Shown: positions 54,063 to 62,530 of the stretch, piece after piece
How positions within the stretch are numbered: position 1 is the stretch's first letter
Layout: every line of letters starts with the position of its first letter
Origin: CAZSHG01 sp964606695 [NCBI: uncultured bacterium]
GTDB lineage: Bacteria; UBP14; UBA6098
Assembly: GCA_964606695.1 (NCBI GenBank)
Contig: CAZSHG010000003.1
Location: 1 to 64,000 of the forward strand
Direction of reading: 5' to 3'
Length of the DNA stretch: 64,000 nt
Program-made: the position numbers and the translations under genes
The notes under the pieces: generated by a model
Told to the model about the DNA's origin: nothing
Databases searched by the model: none
The model's input: only the letters and a program-made list of their open reading frames with translations

Positions 54063-54443
54063 ATGACGAAGAAAAAGAAAATATTAATTGCCGAAGACGA
54101 ATTAGCCGCCGCCGAAACGATGCGCGAATATTTCGTGCTACATGGCTACGATTGCGATATAGTTAGCGAAGGCAATCGCGTTAGTAGCGGTATCACTCCC
54201 GATACGGTGGCGCTGGTTCTCGATATTAATCTCGCCGACGGAAAAACCGGCCTCAAATTCCTGCCGGAAATAAAAAAGCGGCACCCAAATCTGAAAACCC
54301 TGGTAATCACGGGAGACAGAATACCCGAAAATCGACTTAAGAGCCTTCAGCTCGGCGCGGACTTCTTCTTTTCCAAACCCGTAGATTTAACCCTTCTGCT
54401 CGCGTATTTGAAAAAGCCGCTCTCTCAGAAGGGGGTCGCATAA
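54063..54443 (+). CDS. receiver-domain response regulator (CheY-like)
   Basis: 126 residues, only a receiver domain. The acidic pocket (Glu11, Asp12), phospho-acceptor Asp54 in LVLDINL, Thr83 in LVITGD and Lys105 in FFSKPVD are all present, so it should be phosphorylated by a histidine kinase encoded elsewhere. It has no output domain. The stop lies two bases before the HtrA gene, so the two are co-transcribed; the regulator may act on envelope stress, but this is inference. GGTGAG serves as ribosome binding site. Confidence 0.9.
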   Translation: MTKKKKILIAEDELAAAETMREYFVLHGYDCDIVSEGNRVSSGITPDTVALVLDINLADGKTGLKFLPEIKKRHPNLKTLVITGDRIPENRLKSLQLGADFFFSKPVDLTLLLAYLKKPLSQKGVA

Positions 54444-54445
54444 TA

Positions 54446-55879
54446 ATGAGAAAAAGAGAACGAACGAACATTCCAATACTGCTACTTTGTTTCTTGCTTT
54501 CCACGATACCGATTTTCGGGCAGGTATCGCCCGCACTGCCCTCAAATCCCGATCATTTCCCCGAAATAGTCGAGAGGGCAATGCCGACTGTCGTTACGGT
54601 TTATTCCGAACAAACCATTCGAGTTCAATATCGCGATCCGTGGTTTTTCCGCCCGGACGAGGATTTCTTCAGGAGGTTTTTCGGCGGACCGGATTATTCT
54701 CCACGCGAACAACAGCCACAATATCGCGAATACCGCAGAGAGGGGCTTGGAAGTGGCGTGATTATCACAGAAGACGGATATATCCTGACAAACAACCACG
54801 TCGTCGAAAATGCCGACGAGATAAGGGTCAAGGTCGGAAACATCGAACACGAAGCCGAAATCGTCGGCGCGGACGAAAAAACCGATATAGCCGTTTTAAA
54901 GACAAACCCCGATGAACCCCTAACCGCCGCGAAATTAGGCGACTCGGATGACATCCGCATAGGAGAATGGGTTCTCGCAATAGGCCATCCCTTCGAACTC
55001 GACCACACGGTTACGGCGGGCATAATCTCGGCAAAAGGCCGTAATCGTATGGGCATTACAGACTACGAGGATTTCATCCAGACCGACGCCGCAATAAATC
55101 CCGGAAATTCCGGCGGCGCATTGGTTAACCTCAAAGCCGAAGTTATCGGGATTAATACGGCAATCGCCTCGAGAACCGGCGTTTACAGCGGAATCGGTTT
55201 CGCTATCCCGATAAATATGGCGCGGCTTGTCATGGATCAACTCATCGAATATGGATACGTCTCCCGCGGTTATATCGGAATTGGAATCCAGGATATTACT
55301 CCCGAGCTGGCGGAAGCTTTCGATCTGGAAGAACCTTCCGGCGTTCTGGTCACTCAGGTAATGCCCGATACTCCCGGAGACGACGCCGGTCTCAAGTCGG
55401 GGGATATAATAATCTCGATGGGTGGCGAGAAACTCGATAACGGCACAGAGCTGAGAAACCGAGTCGCCGCCCAAAAACCCGGCTCTACAATAGACCTCGA
55501 AGTTATACGCGATGGGAAGCAAAAGAAATTCGATATTATGCTCACCCAACTGCCCGGAACGGAGGAATTAATCGCGGATGTTGAAGAGACCGAACCCGAA
55601 CCGGAAATCGGCCTTAAACTATCCCCCGCGAAAGAATCCGAAGTTTATGATTACGGATACTCCGGCGGCCTTATTGTCGAAGCGGTCGAACCCGAATCGC
55701 CCGCGGATAAAGCCGGAGTTCTGCCCGGAGACATTATCTTCGAGGTCAACAGAGAAACCGTAAATAGCAATGCGGAATTCGATAAGCTCGTAGCCGAAAG
55801 TTTTGGCAAAGAACCTGTTTTATTGCTGATTGGCCGCGGCGGCGGAATGCTTTATCTCGTCGTCATGCCGGACGAGTAG
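54446..55879 (+). CDS. htrA: HtrA/Do family periplasmic serine protease
   Basis: 477 residues. Signal sequence about 1-26. The trypsin-like domain has the catalytic triad: His118 (TNNHVVENA), Asp147 (TDIAVLK) and Ser222 (NPGNSGGAL). Two PDZ domains follow, at about 275-375 (RGYIGIGIQDITPELA) and about 395-477 (GLIVEAVEPESPADKAG). HtrA/DegP proteins degrade and refold damaged periplasmic proteins. Between residues about 55-85 there is an acidic, aromatic insertion (DEDFFRRFFGG) usual in Do proteases. It follows the receiver gene without a gap, and is followed by a 272-base structured gap. Confidence 0.95.
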   Translation: MRKRERTNIPILLLCFLLSTIPIFGQVSPALPSNPDHFPEIVERAMPTVVTVYSEQTIRVQYRDPWFFRPDEDFFRRFFGGPDYSPREQQPQYREYRREGLGSGVIITEDGYILTNNHVVENADEIRVKVGNIEHEAEIVGADEKTDIAVLKTNPDEPLTAAKLGDSDDIRIGEWVLAIGHPFELDHTVTAGIISAKGRNRMGITDYEDFIQTDAAINPGNSGGALVNLKAEVIGINTAIASRTGVYSGIGFAIPINMARLVMDQLIEYGYVSRGYIGIGIQDITPELAEAFDLEEPSGVLVTQVMPDTPGDDAGLKSGDIIISMGGEKLDNGTELRNRVAAQKPGSTIDLEVIRDGKQKKFDIMLTQLPGTEELIADVEETEPEPEIGLKLSPAKESEVYDYGYSGGLIVEAVEPESPADKAGVLPGDIIFEVNRETVNSNAEFDKLVAESFGKEPVLLLIGRGGGMLYLVVMPDE

Positions 55880-55956
55880 AAAGCTCTTTCTAAAGTATTT
55901 ATTGCCACGTGTAGATGGCTTTTTCGCTCCTCTTTGTGGTTATCCACGTGGTTTTC

Positions 55957-56007
55957 GAGGCGTTTTTTGGGAAGGTTCCCCCCCTCCTCCTTCTCTCTAA
56001 ACGCCTC
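55957..56007. repeat. inverted repeat in the leader of the BatD-like gene
   Basis: GAGGCGTTT (55957-55965) and AAACGCCTC (55999-56007) form a perfect 9-bp stem enclosing a smaller GGGAA/TTCCC hairpin. It lies in the 272-base gap after htrA (55880-56151), in which no credible gene was found. An ATG at 55915 would add 79 residues to the next frame but lacks a ribosome binding site. Confidence 0.4.
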
Positions 56008-56151
56008 CCAATCCCCGGGCGTGTCCGTGATTATCAGGCGAAGTGGATCGCAATGGCGGCGGATGCGGTTTTACTCGACCTATGTATAATCCACGGGACG
56101 CCCGGTATTTTGAGATGTTTTATTAACCGAAGAAAACGGGAGCGTATTAAG

Positions 56152-57090
56152 GTGAGTATCGTCATAATACTTGCGTTGTTATGTGCTTTTCCACTTGTAG
56201 GCCAGGTGGATAGCATCCCGGACACGACACAACAGATTCCCGAGTGGGGAAATATCGGGATTGAGGGTGAACTATCCGACGATTCGATTCCCCAAAACGA
56301 TACTATCGAGTTCACTGTCCGGTTGATTATTCGGGGTAATCCCGACGACTACGCCATCTCCGACCCCGATAATCCGCCTGTAGCAAACCTGAAACTTATC
56401 GGGACTTCTCAGGCAAACAAAACCGAATCCGGCGCGCAAGGAATAAAACTTATCAAAGAATACCGCTATTCTTTTACTCCGGTTTCCATCGGGATGGCAT
56501 ATATCAATCCGTTACGAATACAGTATGTCTATGTTCCCAACGGCGTTAGCCGAAAACTGGCATCGGGAAGAATGGAAATCCAGGTAACCGATCCAGTCCT
56601 TCCCGAAAAACCGGTGAAAGCATGGCCTTTCATTATAATAGGAACGGTCGTTGCTTTAATAATCATCGGATATTTCATCTGGCGGAACCGTTCGCAGAGG
56701 AAGCTCAGTGAAACGCTTGAAGTCATTCAAACCCCGGAAGAAATAGCCCGCAAATCTATAGCGGAAGCGAAGAATTCTTCGGGCGGCAACCCGGAAGAAC
56801 TCATTAGCTCGCTATCTCGCGTTTTTACGGTTTATGTTACAAATAAATACGACATAGATGCCCGTTCCCTGTCGGACGAGAAAATAATCGAGACATTGGA
56901 AATGAAAGGCGTTCCGCCGGTGGTTCTGAAAAATGTCGGGAAATCCCTCGACCTCGCAGACAAAGTCCGATTTGCCGCAATGAACGCTAACAGCGGCGAT
57001 GCAGACATGGTCGAATTGGGAATCGAATCTCTGATAACATACGGCGAGAAACGGAACAGGCAAGAAGAAGAAAATCAGGAGGAAAAGTAA
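56152..57090 (+). CDS. BatD-like single-pass membrane protein
   Basis: 312 residues from a GTG at 56152, chosen because a signal peptide begins there (VSIVIILALLCAFPLVG) and GGGAG lies nine bases upstream. About 25-150 is a beta-rich periplasmic domain with IPQNDTIEFTVRLIIRG and VSIGMAYINPLRI, as in BatD (oxygen tolerance) proteins. A membrane helix lies at 158-177 and a cytoplasmic helical tail follows. It precedes moxR, as expected for the Bat operon. The family is shorter here than usual BatD (about 500-600), with a single beta domain pair. Confidence 0.72.
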   Translation: MSIVIILALLCAFPLVGQVDSIPDTTQQIPEWGNIGIEGELSDDSIPQNDTIEFTVRLIIRGNPDDYAISDPDNPPVANLKLIGTSQANKTESGAQGIKLIKEYRYSFTPVSIGMAYINPLRIQYVYVPNGVSRKLASGRMEIQVTDPVLPEKPVKAWPFIIIGTVVALIIIGYFIWRNRSQRKLSETLEVIQTPEEIARKSIAEAKNSSGGNPEELISSLSRVFTVYVTNKYDIDARSLSDEKIIETLEMKGVPPVVLKNVGKSLDLADKVRFAAMNANSGDADMVELGIESLITYGEKRNRQEEENQEEK

Positions 57091-57117
57091 CTTTATCTCG
57101 GTAATCGGGAGGATACA

Positions 57118-58107
57118 ATGAACGAAGAGATCCAGAAACTGAATGAACGAATCGAAAAGGAATCTCGATTTGTTGACGATATCCGTCGCGAGATGTCCAA
57201 AGTCATAGTCGGACAGAAATACCTGATAGACAGACTACTACTGGGCTTGCTCGGTGATGGACACATCCTGCTCGAAGGCGTGCCCGGGCTGGCGAAAACG
57301 CTGTCGGTTAGCACGCTTTCTCAGACTATCGACGCGGATTTCCAGAGAATCCAGTTCACGCCGGACCTTTTGCCGGCGGACCTTATCGGAACTCTCATCT
57401 TCAACCAGGAGAATAACACATTCCAGACGAAAAAGGGGCCGATATTCGCCAATATTATACTCGCGGACGAAATCAACCGCGCCCCGGCCAAAGTTCAATC
57501 CGCGCTATTAGAGGCTATGCAGGAGCGACAGGTCACGATAGGCGAGGATACCTTCCCCCTACCAGCCCCGTTTCTGGTGATGGCGACACAGAATCCAATC
57601 GAACAGCAGGGAACATACCCTCTCCCCGAGGCGCAGGTGGACAGGTTCATGCTAAAAGCTATCGTTACATACCCGAGAAAAGATGAAGAGCGGCAGATTA
57701 TGAACCTGCACGGGAACATCGTAAAACCCTTCGCTGAGAAGGTCGTCGATCCCGGGGACATTATCCGTGCGCGAGGCGTAGTGCGCGATATTTACATCGA
57801 CGAGAAAATCGAATCCTACATACTCGATCTCGTCTTTGCATCCAGAAATCCCGCGCAATATGGTCTGGAAGACCTCGGTGAATTGATTCAATACGGTGCC
57901 AGCCCAAGAGCTTCGCTATATTTGAAAATTTGTTCCCAGGCGCACGCATTCCTGAACCATCGGGGATATGCAACCCCGGAAGACGTCCGCTCGATAGCGA
58001 TGGACGTGTTACGCCACAGGATTATCGTAACATACGAGGCGGAAGCGGAAGAAATTACGCCGGAAGACATAGTCCGCAAAATACTCGGCGCCGTCGAAGT
58101 GCCCTGA
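57118..58107 (+). CDS. moxR: MoxR family AAA+ ATPase
   Basis: 329 residues, usual length. MoxR ATPases act as chaperones with VWA-domain partners. Walker A-like LLEGVPGLAKT (the family form), FTPDLLPADLIGT, Walker B IILADEINRAP, sensor 1 MATQNPIEQQG, arginine finger TYPLPEAQVDRF, and sensor 2 near GASPRAS. The ATG has GGAGG nine bases upstream (AATCGGGAGGATACAATG). DUF58 and VWA partners are encoded at 59600 and 62527 on the same strand. Confidence 0.95.
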   Translation: MNEEIQKLNERIEKESRFVDDIRREMSKVIVGQKYLIDRLLLGLLGDGHILLEGVPGLAKTLSVSTLSQTIDADFQRIQFTPDLLPADLIGTLIFNQENNTFQTKKGPIFANIILADEINRAPAKVQSALLEAMQERQVTIGEDTFPLPAPFLVMATQNPIEQQGTYPLPEAQVDRFMLKAIVTYPRKDEERQIMNLHGNIVKPFAEKVVDPGDIIRARGVVRDIYIDEKIESYILDLVFASRNPAQYGLEDLGELIQYGASPRASLYLKICSQAHAFLNHRGYATPEDVRSIAMDVLRHRIIVTYEAEAEEITPEDIVRKILGAVEVP

Positions 58108-58138
58108 TATAAGATTAATTTCAAAATCGAAAGGCTAA

Positions 58139-58948
58139 ATGCCGGAAACTCAAAACATCAGACCGCTAACTCCCGCTGAAATGGACCCGGGCTCATGGAG
58201 CGCGGAATATTTCGACGCCCCTATTCGCCAGATCGACAGGCCCGCCATGAGAACACATTCCATTGTGCAGGTTTACGTCTTTGTGGCCGTCGCGATTATC
58301 ATTGCGGATATCTTCCTGCAATATTTCATCGCCGATGAAAATATAGGCTGGGCTATACTAACCTCCGCAATTGGGGTCGTAGCCCTCGTAGTATTCGGGC
58401 TGTATATATTCGAACGTGTCAACAAGCAGGCACGATTCTTCAAGGAAATGCTGAACATCGACAGAACAACGGGTTTGTATAGTTCGGTGTTCCTCATGGA
58501 GGAGTTGGAACGTATCGTTTCCAGCGAATCAAATAATTTAGTCCTGCTCTTCCTCGATCTCGACGATCTAAAGAAATATAACGACACTTACGGCCATCGC
58601 GCCGGGGACAAATTAATACACAACGCGGCGGAGGCTCTCGCAGAAGCCATCATGGGACAGGGGGTCGGTTTCAGATACGGCGGAGATGAATTCGTCGCAA
58701 TTCTGGAAGACGTCCCGGTCGATACTGCAATTAAGGTCGCAAAAAGGGTTCAGAGGCTTTTCGAGGACAGGAATATTTCCGCTTCGATCGGCCTTTATCA
58801 ATGGCATAAGGGCATGACCGTTGACGAATTACTTTATGCCGCAGACAAAGCCATGTATTCGGCCAAGAAAACAGGCAAAGGCAGAATTTATTTCGGTGAT
58901 ATCGACACCAGCGATATCTCCGATGCCGCTCACGACGAAATGATATAG
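58139..58948 (+). CDS. membrane-bound GGDEF domain protein (diguanylate cyclase)
   Basis: 269 residues. Two membrane helices at about 42-65 and 73-96, followed by a short linker and a GGDEF domain with an intact RYGGDEF (181-185), LDLDDLKKYND, and ADKAMYSAKK near the end. The GGDEF domain would make cyclic di-GMP from two GTP in the cytoplasm. No RxxD inhibitory site is seen five residues before the motif, so product inhibition by that site is not expected. It sits inside the Bat operon, which is unusual. No ribosome binding site stronger than GAAAGG is visible. Confidence 0.85.
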   Translation: MPETQNIRPLTPAEMDPGSWSAEYFDAPIRQIDRPAMRTHSIVQVYVFVAVAIIIADIFLQYFIADENIGWAILTSAIGVVALVVFGLYIFERVNKQARFFKEMLNIDRTTGLYSSVFLMEELERIVSSESNNLVLLFLDLDDLKKYNDTYGHRAGDKLIHNAAEALAEAIMGQGVGFRYGGDEFVAILEDVPVDTAIKVAKRVQRLFEDRNISASIGLYQWHKGMTVDELLYAADKAMYSAKKTGKGRIYFGDIDTSDISDAAHDEMI

Positions 58949-58957
58949 GAGATGAAA

Positions 58958-59557
58958 ATGAACTGGAAACTCATAACGTTGTTCCTACCGCTTATCGCAA
59001 TCGCTTCCCTTATCGGGGCGGAAGATGTTACGGAATCCACTCCGACGCGTCTCGCGCCGGCTATCGGCGTAAGCAGTTCTCCGCTGTCGGTAGGTTACAG
59101 GCTAACCATGGCCGATCACTACGGGATAGATTTCCTGGCGCATATTCCCGTCGTCGTTACTTCCGACGTGGAAGGAGGTGAGGAATTATCCGGGATCGAA
59201 TTCGGCGGACTCGTCGGATATGGTTTCCCGTTGCGGCTCGAGGAGAACGTCGGATTCGTCCTGCGTCCGCAGGTCGATTTTTCCTATCTAATGCAAAGCG
59301 GTGAATCCCCTTCGGTAACGGATATTAAACGCAACGTCCTTACTATCAGACCGGGTGTTTTCGCCGGTATCGAAATTTACATGGAAGAGATAGGCATCCC
59401 CGATGTGAATGTTCAGCTGGGAATAACCGCAGGTTCGAAATTCGAGTCCGAAAGTGTCGATTATAATGGCTTTGAAAGTGAATCATCATCTTTCTGCGGC
59501 CCCTTTATAGATTCCGGTAACTTCGGCGCGACACTGGGAATCTGGTGGTTCATGTGA
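58958..59557 (+). CDS. small outer-membrane beta-barrel protein
   Basis: 199 residues from the ATG at 58958, preferred over 58952 because GGAG then lies six bases upstream. Signal peptide about 1-20. The rest consists of alternating hydrophobic/polar strands ending in an aromatic C-terminus (ATLGIWWFM), the pattern of an eight-stranded outer-membrane barrel: SVGYRLTMADHYGIDFL, FGGLVGYGFPLRL, VLTIRPGVFAGIEIYM. No family name can be given. It is located between the GGDEF and DUF58 genes. Confidence 0.7.
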   Translation: MNWKLITLFLPLIAIASLIGAEDVTESTPTRLAPAIGVSSSPLSVGYRLTMADHYGIDFLAHIPVVVTSDVEGGEELSGIEFGGLVGYGFPLRLEENVGFVLRPQVDFSYLMQSGESPSVTDIKRNVLTIRPGVFAGIEIYMEEIGIPDVNVQLGITAGSKFESESVDYNGFESESSSFCGPFIDSGNFGATLGIWWFM

Positions 59558-59599
59558 ATAACCTAATAATTAGGAAATGCAAAATAAACTCATTTTAAT

Positions 59600-60475
59600 A
59601 TGATACCCAAGGAAATAATAAAGAAGATTCGGCTTCTCGACATCCGCACAAAGCGGCTGGTGAACGATATATTCTCCGGCGAATACCACTCGGTTTTCAA
59701 AGGCCGGGGGATGGAGTTCTCCGAGGTGCGCGAATACACTATCGGCGACGATATACGCAACATCGACTGGAACGTAACCGCGCGCACAGGAAGCCCGCAT
59801 GTAAAGGTGTTTGAGGAGGAACGCGAGCTTACGGTCATACTCATGGTCGATGTTTCCAGTTCGGGCGAATTCGGCACGGCTACACAGATGAAACGCGACA
59901 TCGCGCTGGAAATATGCGCCCTGCTGGCTTTCTCGGCAATCGAGAACAACGATCTGGTCGGCCTGATTATGTTCACCGATAAAATCGAGAAGGTAATAAT
60001 GCCGAAAAAGGGGCGCAAACACGTCCTGCGCCTGCTTCGAGAACTCCTATACTTCAAGCCGGAAGACACCCAAACGGACCTCGCCCTACCTCTGGATTAT
60101 CTCAACAGGATAACTAAACGGAAAGCCATCGTGTTCATGGTAAGCGATTTCATGGGTGCCGGCTATGAAAAGCCGATGACGGTGTCCGCCCGCAAACACG
60201 ATCTGGTGCCCATAGTAATCACCGACCCGCGCGAAGAGGACATGCCGAACATCGGCCTTGTCGAATTCGAGGACGCCGAGACCGGCCAGACAATCACTGT
60301 CGATACCGCCGACCCTTCACTTCGCAAGACATTCGGAATGAACGTCTCCGACGCGCAACTCCAACGGGAGAAGATATTCAAACGCATCGGACTGGATCAC
60401 ATCGACATCCGCCTGGATAAACCATATATAGACGAACTGACGGCATTTTTCCGCAAACGAGCCGCAAGATATTGA
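59600..60475 (+). CDS. DUF58 domain protein
   Basis: 291 residues. Typical DUF58 motifs: KGRGMEFSEVREYTIGDDIRNIDW near residues 34-58 and a von Willebrand-like fold with DVSSSGEFG (about 93) and VFMVSDFMG (about 175). DUF58 proteins are the regular partners of MoxR ATPases and VWA proteins in the Bat/aerotolerance clusters. Cytoplasmic. It lies in the same transcription unit as the SurA-like gene, 12 bases upstream of it. Confidence 0.93.
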   Translation: MIPKEIIKKIRLLDIRTKRLVNDIFSGEYHSVFKGRGMEFSEVREYTIGDDIRNIDWNVTARTGSPHVKVFEEERELTVILMVDVSSSGEFGTATQMKRDIALEICALLAFSAIENNDLVGLIMFTDKIEKVIMPKKGRKHVLRLLRELLYFKPEDTQTDLALPLDYLNRITKRKAIVFMVSDFMGAGYEKPMTVSARKHDLVPIVITDPREEDMPNIGLVEFEDAETGQTITVDTADPSLRKTFGMNVSDAQLQREKIFKRIGLDHIDIRLDKPYIDELTAFFRKRAARY

Positions 60476-60487
60476 TGGAGGACGATT

Positions 60488-61405
60488 ATGCCGAATTCAA
60501 AGCTGACAAACATAGCGTTGATAATAGTTCTGGCTGGTTTTATCGCCTCGACCACCGCTTTGGTTTTCGTTACAACCAACTCGCCCGCAAGACCGGATTA
60601 CAATTCGGCTAAATCCTACGCGATTACTCTGGTCAATAACGAGTTATACCAGAGAGCCTACGACCAGCTGGATTTTATCGTAAATAATTATCATCTTAGC
60701 GATAAAGAGGCCGGTTCGCTTCTCCAACAAATGGGTGAAATCGGCGCGGAACACCTGCACAACCCGCGCCTGGCGCTGGCGGCATATTATAGGCTAAAAG
60801 CTTATTACCCCGATCACCCTCTCGCGGGTGAAGTAGATAGGGACATCATCCAACAACTGGATAAATTGGGCCGGGGAAACCAGGCGCAAAGGCTTCTGGA
60901 GAAAAAGGTGTCACTCGGGCAACCCGCAAGCGAGGTCGAGCCGTCCAGTATCGTGGCGAAGATCGGCGACAGGGCTATTACGGTCGAGGAGATAGAGAAC
61001 GCCATTTCCATGCTCCCGCCTTCACTGGCTTCCCAATTCAAGGGCAAACAGGCCAAATTGCAATTCGCAAGATCGTATATCGGCCAACAGCTTATGTATG
61101 AAGCCGCCCTCAGGGCCGGTTACGATAAACAACCGGAAGTCCAGGAGCGTTTCAAGGACGCCCAGCGAGAGGTCCTGGCCAATGTGTATTTCCAGGATAA
61201 AGTCGCAAATCGGGTGGATATCGACCCGACCGACGTCGAGATATATTACCAATCTCACAAATCGGAATTCGGCGCACCATTAGACGAGGTCCGGGGCGAG
61301 GTCGCCGAAGCCGCGAAAATGGAGGAAATGGCAAAACTCCAGCAGAAATTACTGGAAGGTTTACTCGAGGAACAGAACGTCGAGCTATTCCCGGAAAATC
61401 TCTGA
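60488..61405 (+). CDS. SurA-like chaperone-type protein with TPR region, no rotamase domain
   Basis: 305 residues with GGAGG upstream. One membrane helix at about 9-29 anchors it. About 35-140 is a helical TPR-like region (YAITLVNNELYQRAYDQLDF, LALAAYYRLKAYYPDHPL). About 155-255 resembles the SurA N-terminal chaperone domain (IVAKIGDRAITVEEIENAI, VQERFKDAQREVLANVYF). The parvulin-type rotamase domain found in SurA is missing; only a short helical C-terminus follows. It may act as a periplasmic holdase or scaffold for outer-membrane proteins (inference). In the Bat operon. Confidence 0.65.
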   Translation: MPNSKLTNIALIIVLAGFIASTTALVFVTTNSPARPDYNSAKSYAITLVNNELYQRAYDQLDFIVNNYHLSDKEAGSLLQQMGEIGAEHLHNPRLALAAYYRLKAYYPDHPLAGEVDRDIIQQLDKLGRGNQAQRLLEKKVSLGQPASEVEPSSIVAKIGDRAITVEEIENAISMLPPSLASQFKGKQAKLQFARSYIGQQLMYEAALRAGYDKQPEVQERFKDAQREVLANVYFQDKVANRVDIDPTDVEIYYQSHKSEFGAPLDEVRGEVAEAAKMEEMAKLQQKLLEGLLEEQNVELFPENL

Positions 61406-61411
61406 TAGAAC

Positions 61412-62530
61412 ATGAAAAAACAACCTCTCATACTATTGCTAATCCTTCTCACGGCGGTCTTTGCGCAGAACGCCAGCATAGAGACTCACGCCGAACCGAC
61501 CACCATAACTATCGGCGACCGAATAGAATACCGTGTGGTTATAACCCACGATCCGGGTATAGATATCCAATGGCCGGGCGCGGGCGCGGAGTTGGGACAA
61601 TTCCAGATAACCGACTACGAGCTCGGCGATGAAATCGAGACCGAAGGCGGCAAAATACGCCGCGAAATTAAATATTTCATCAGCACCTACGACACTGGAG
61701 AATGGACGATCCCGCCGACCGCAATCGCATACATGATAGGAGACAGCGTGCACTATCTGCGCACCGAACCTATCCAGATAACGGTAAAATCCATCCTGTC
61801 CGAGGAAGACTGGGCAAAAATCCGTTCCTTCGCCGAGTCCGATACTCAATACGCTGGCATGGAAAAACAAATCGGAGCGGCACGCGCGATTCAAATGGCC
61901 AAAGACGAGTTATTGAAGGACATCACCGAAATCGAAAAGATACCACGCGATCCGAAATTCTGGATAGGCCTCGGCGTAGTGGCATTATTACTTGCGGCGT
62001 TGGTTTATGGTTTTATCTATTGGCTACGCCACAGAGGGGAAGAGGGCGGAATATTCAGTCTGTCGGCGCCGAAAATCCCGCCGCACGAGACGGCGCTGGC
62101 AGAACTGGCGGCTTTGCTGGCATCGCAATTAATAGCTAAACGAGAGTTCAAGAAATACTACAGCAGGCTTTCTGAAATTTTAAGAGAATACATCGAACAC
62201 CGTATCGGCGTGCAGGCACTAGAATTATCGACCTTCGAGATAATGCGGAACCTCGAAGAATCGGATTTTCCATTAGAATACGATCAATTGGAGCGAGTCC
62301 GCGAAATACTTGATCGATCGGATCTCGTCAAATTCGCCAAAATGATACCGCCCGAAGATTGGCATCTGGAAACGGTAGAGATGGCGAAATCCTTCGTCGA
62401 GGAAACCAAACCGGAGGAACCCGAGCCGGAAGGCGAAGAGGGAGGAACACTCGCGGAAGAAAGCCCTGAAACCGAAATCGAAAACGACGAAACCGAGGAC
62501 GATTCCGTCGAGGGAGGTGAAGTCTCGTGA
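61412..62530 (+). CDS. BatD-like / DUF4381-like membrane protein
   Basis: 372 residues. Signal peptide 1-18, a beta-rich periplasmic domain at about 22-125 (ITIGDRIEYRVVITHD, GEWTIPPTAIAYM), helical linker, membrane helix 183-205, a helical cytoplasmic domain of about 230-335 (YYSRLSEILREYIEHRIG) and an acidic tail. It is the second BatD-like protein of the cluster; the first is at 56152. In Bat operons such proteins sit with the VWA subunits. The stop overlaps the GTG of the next gene. Confidence 0.75.
   Translation: MKKQPLILLLILLTAVFAQNASIETHAEPTTITIGDRIEYRVVITHDPGIDIQWPGAGAELGQFQITDYELGDEIETEGGKIRREIKYFISTYDTGEWTIPPTAIAYMIGDSVHYLRTEPIQITVKSILSEEDWAKIRSFAESDTQYAGMEKQIGAARAIQMAKDELLKDITEIEKIPRDPKFWIGLGVVALLLAALVYGFIYWLRHRGEEGGIFSLSAPKIPPHETALAELAALLASQLIAKREFKKYYSRLSEILREYIEHRIGVQALELSTFEIMRNLEESDFPLEYDQLERVREILDRSDLVKFAKMIPPEDWHLETVEMAKSFVEETKPEEPEPEGEEGGTLAEESPETEIENDETEDDSVEGGEVS

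Noticed and set aside
55915-56151. 79-residue N-terminal extension of the BatD-like protein
   Set aside because: No ribosome binding site at 55915; a signal peptide with its own GTG and GGGAG begins at 56152.
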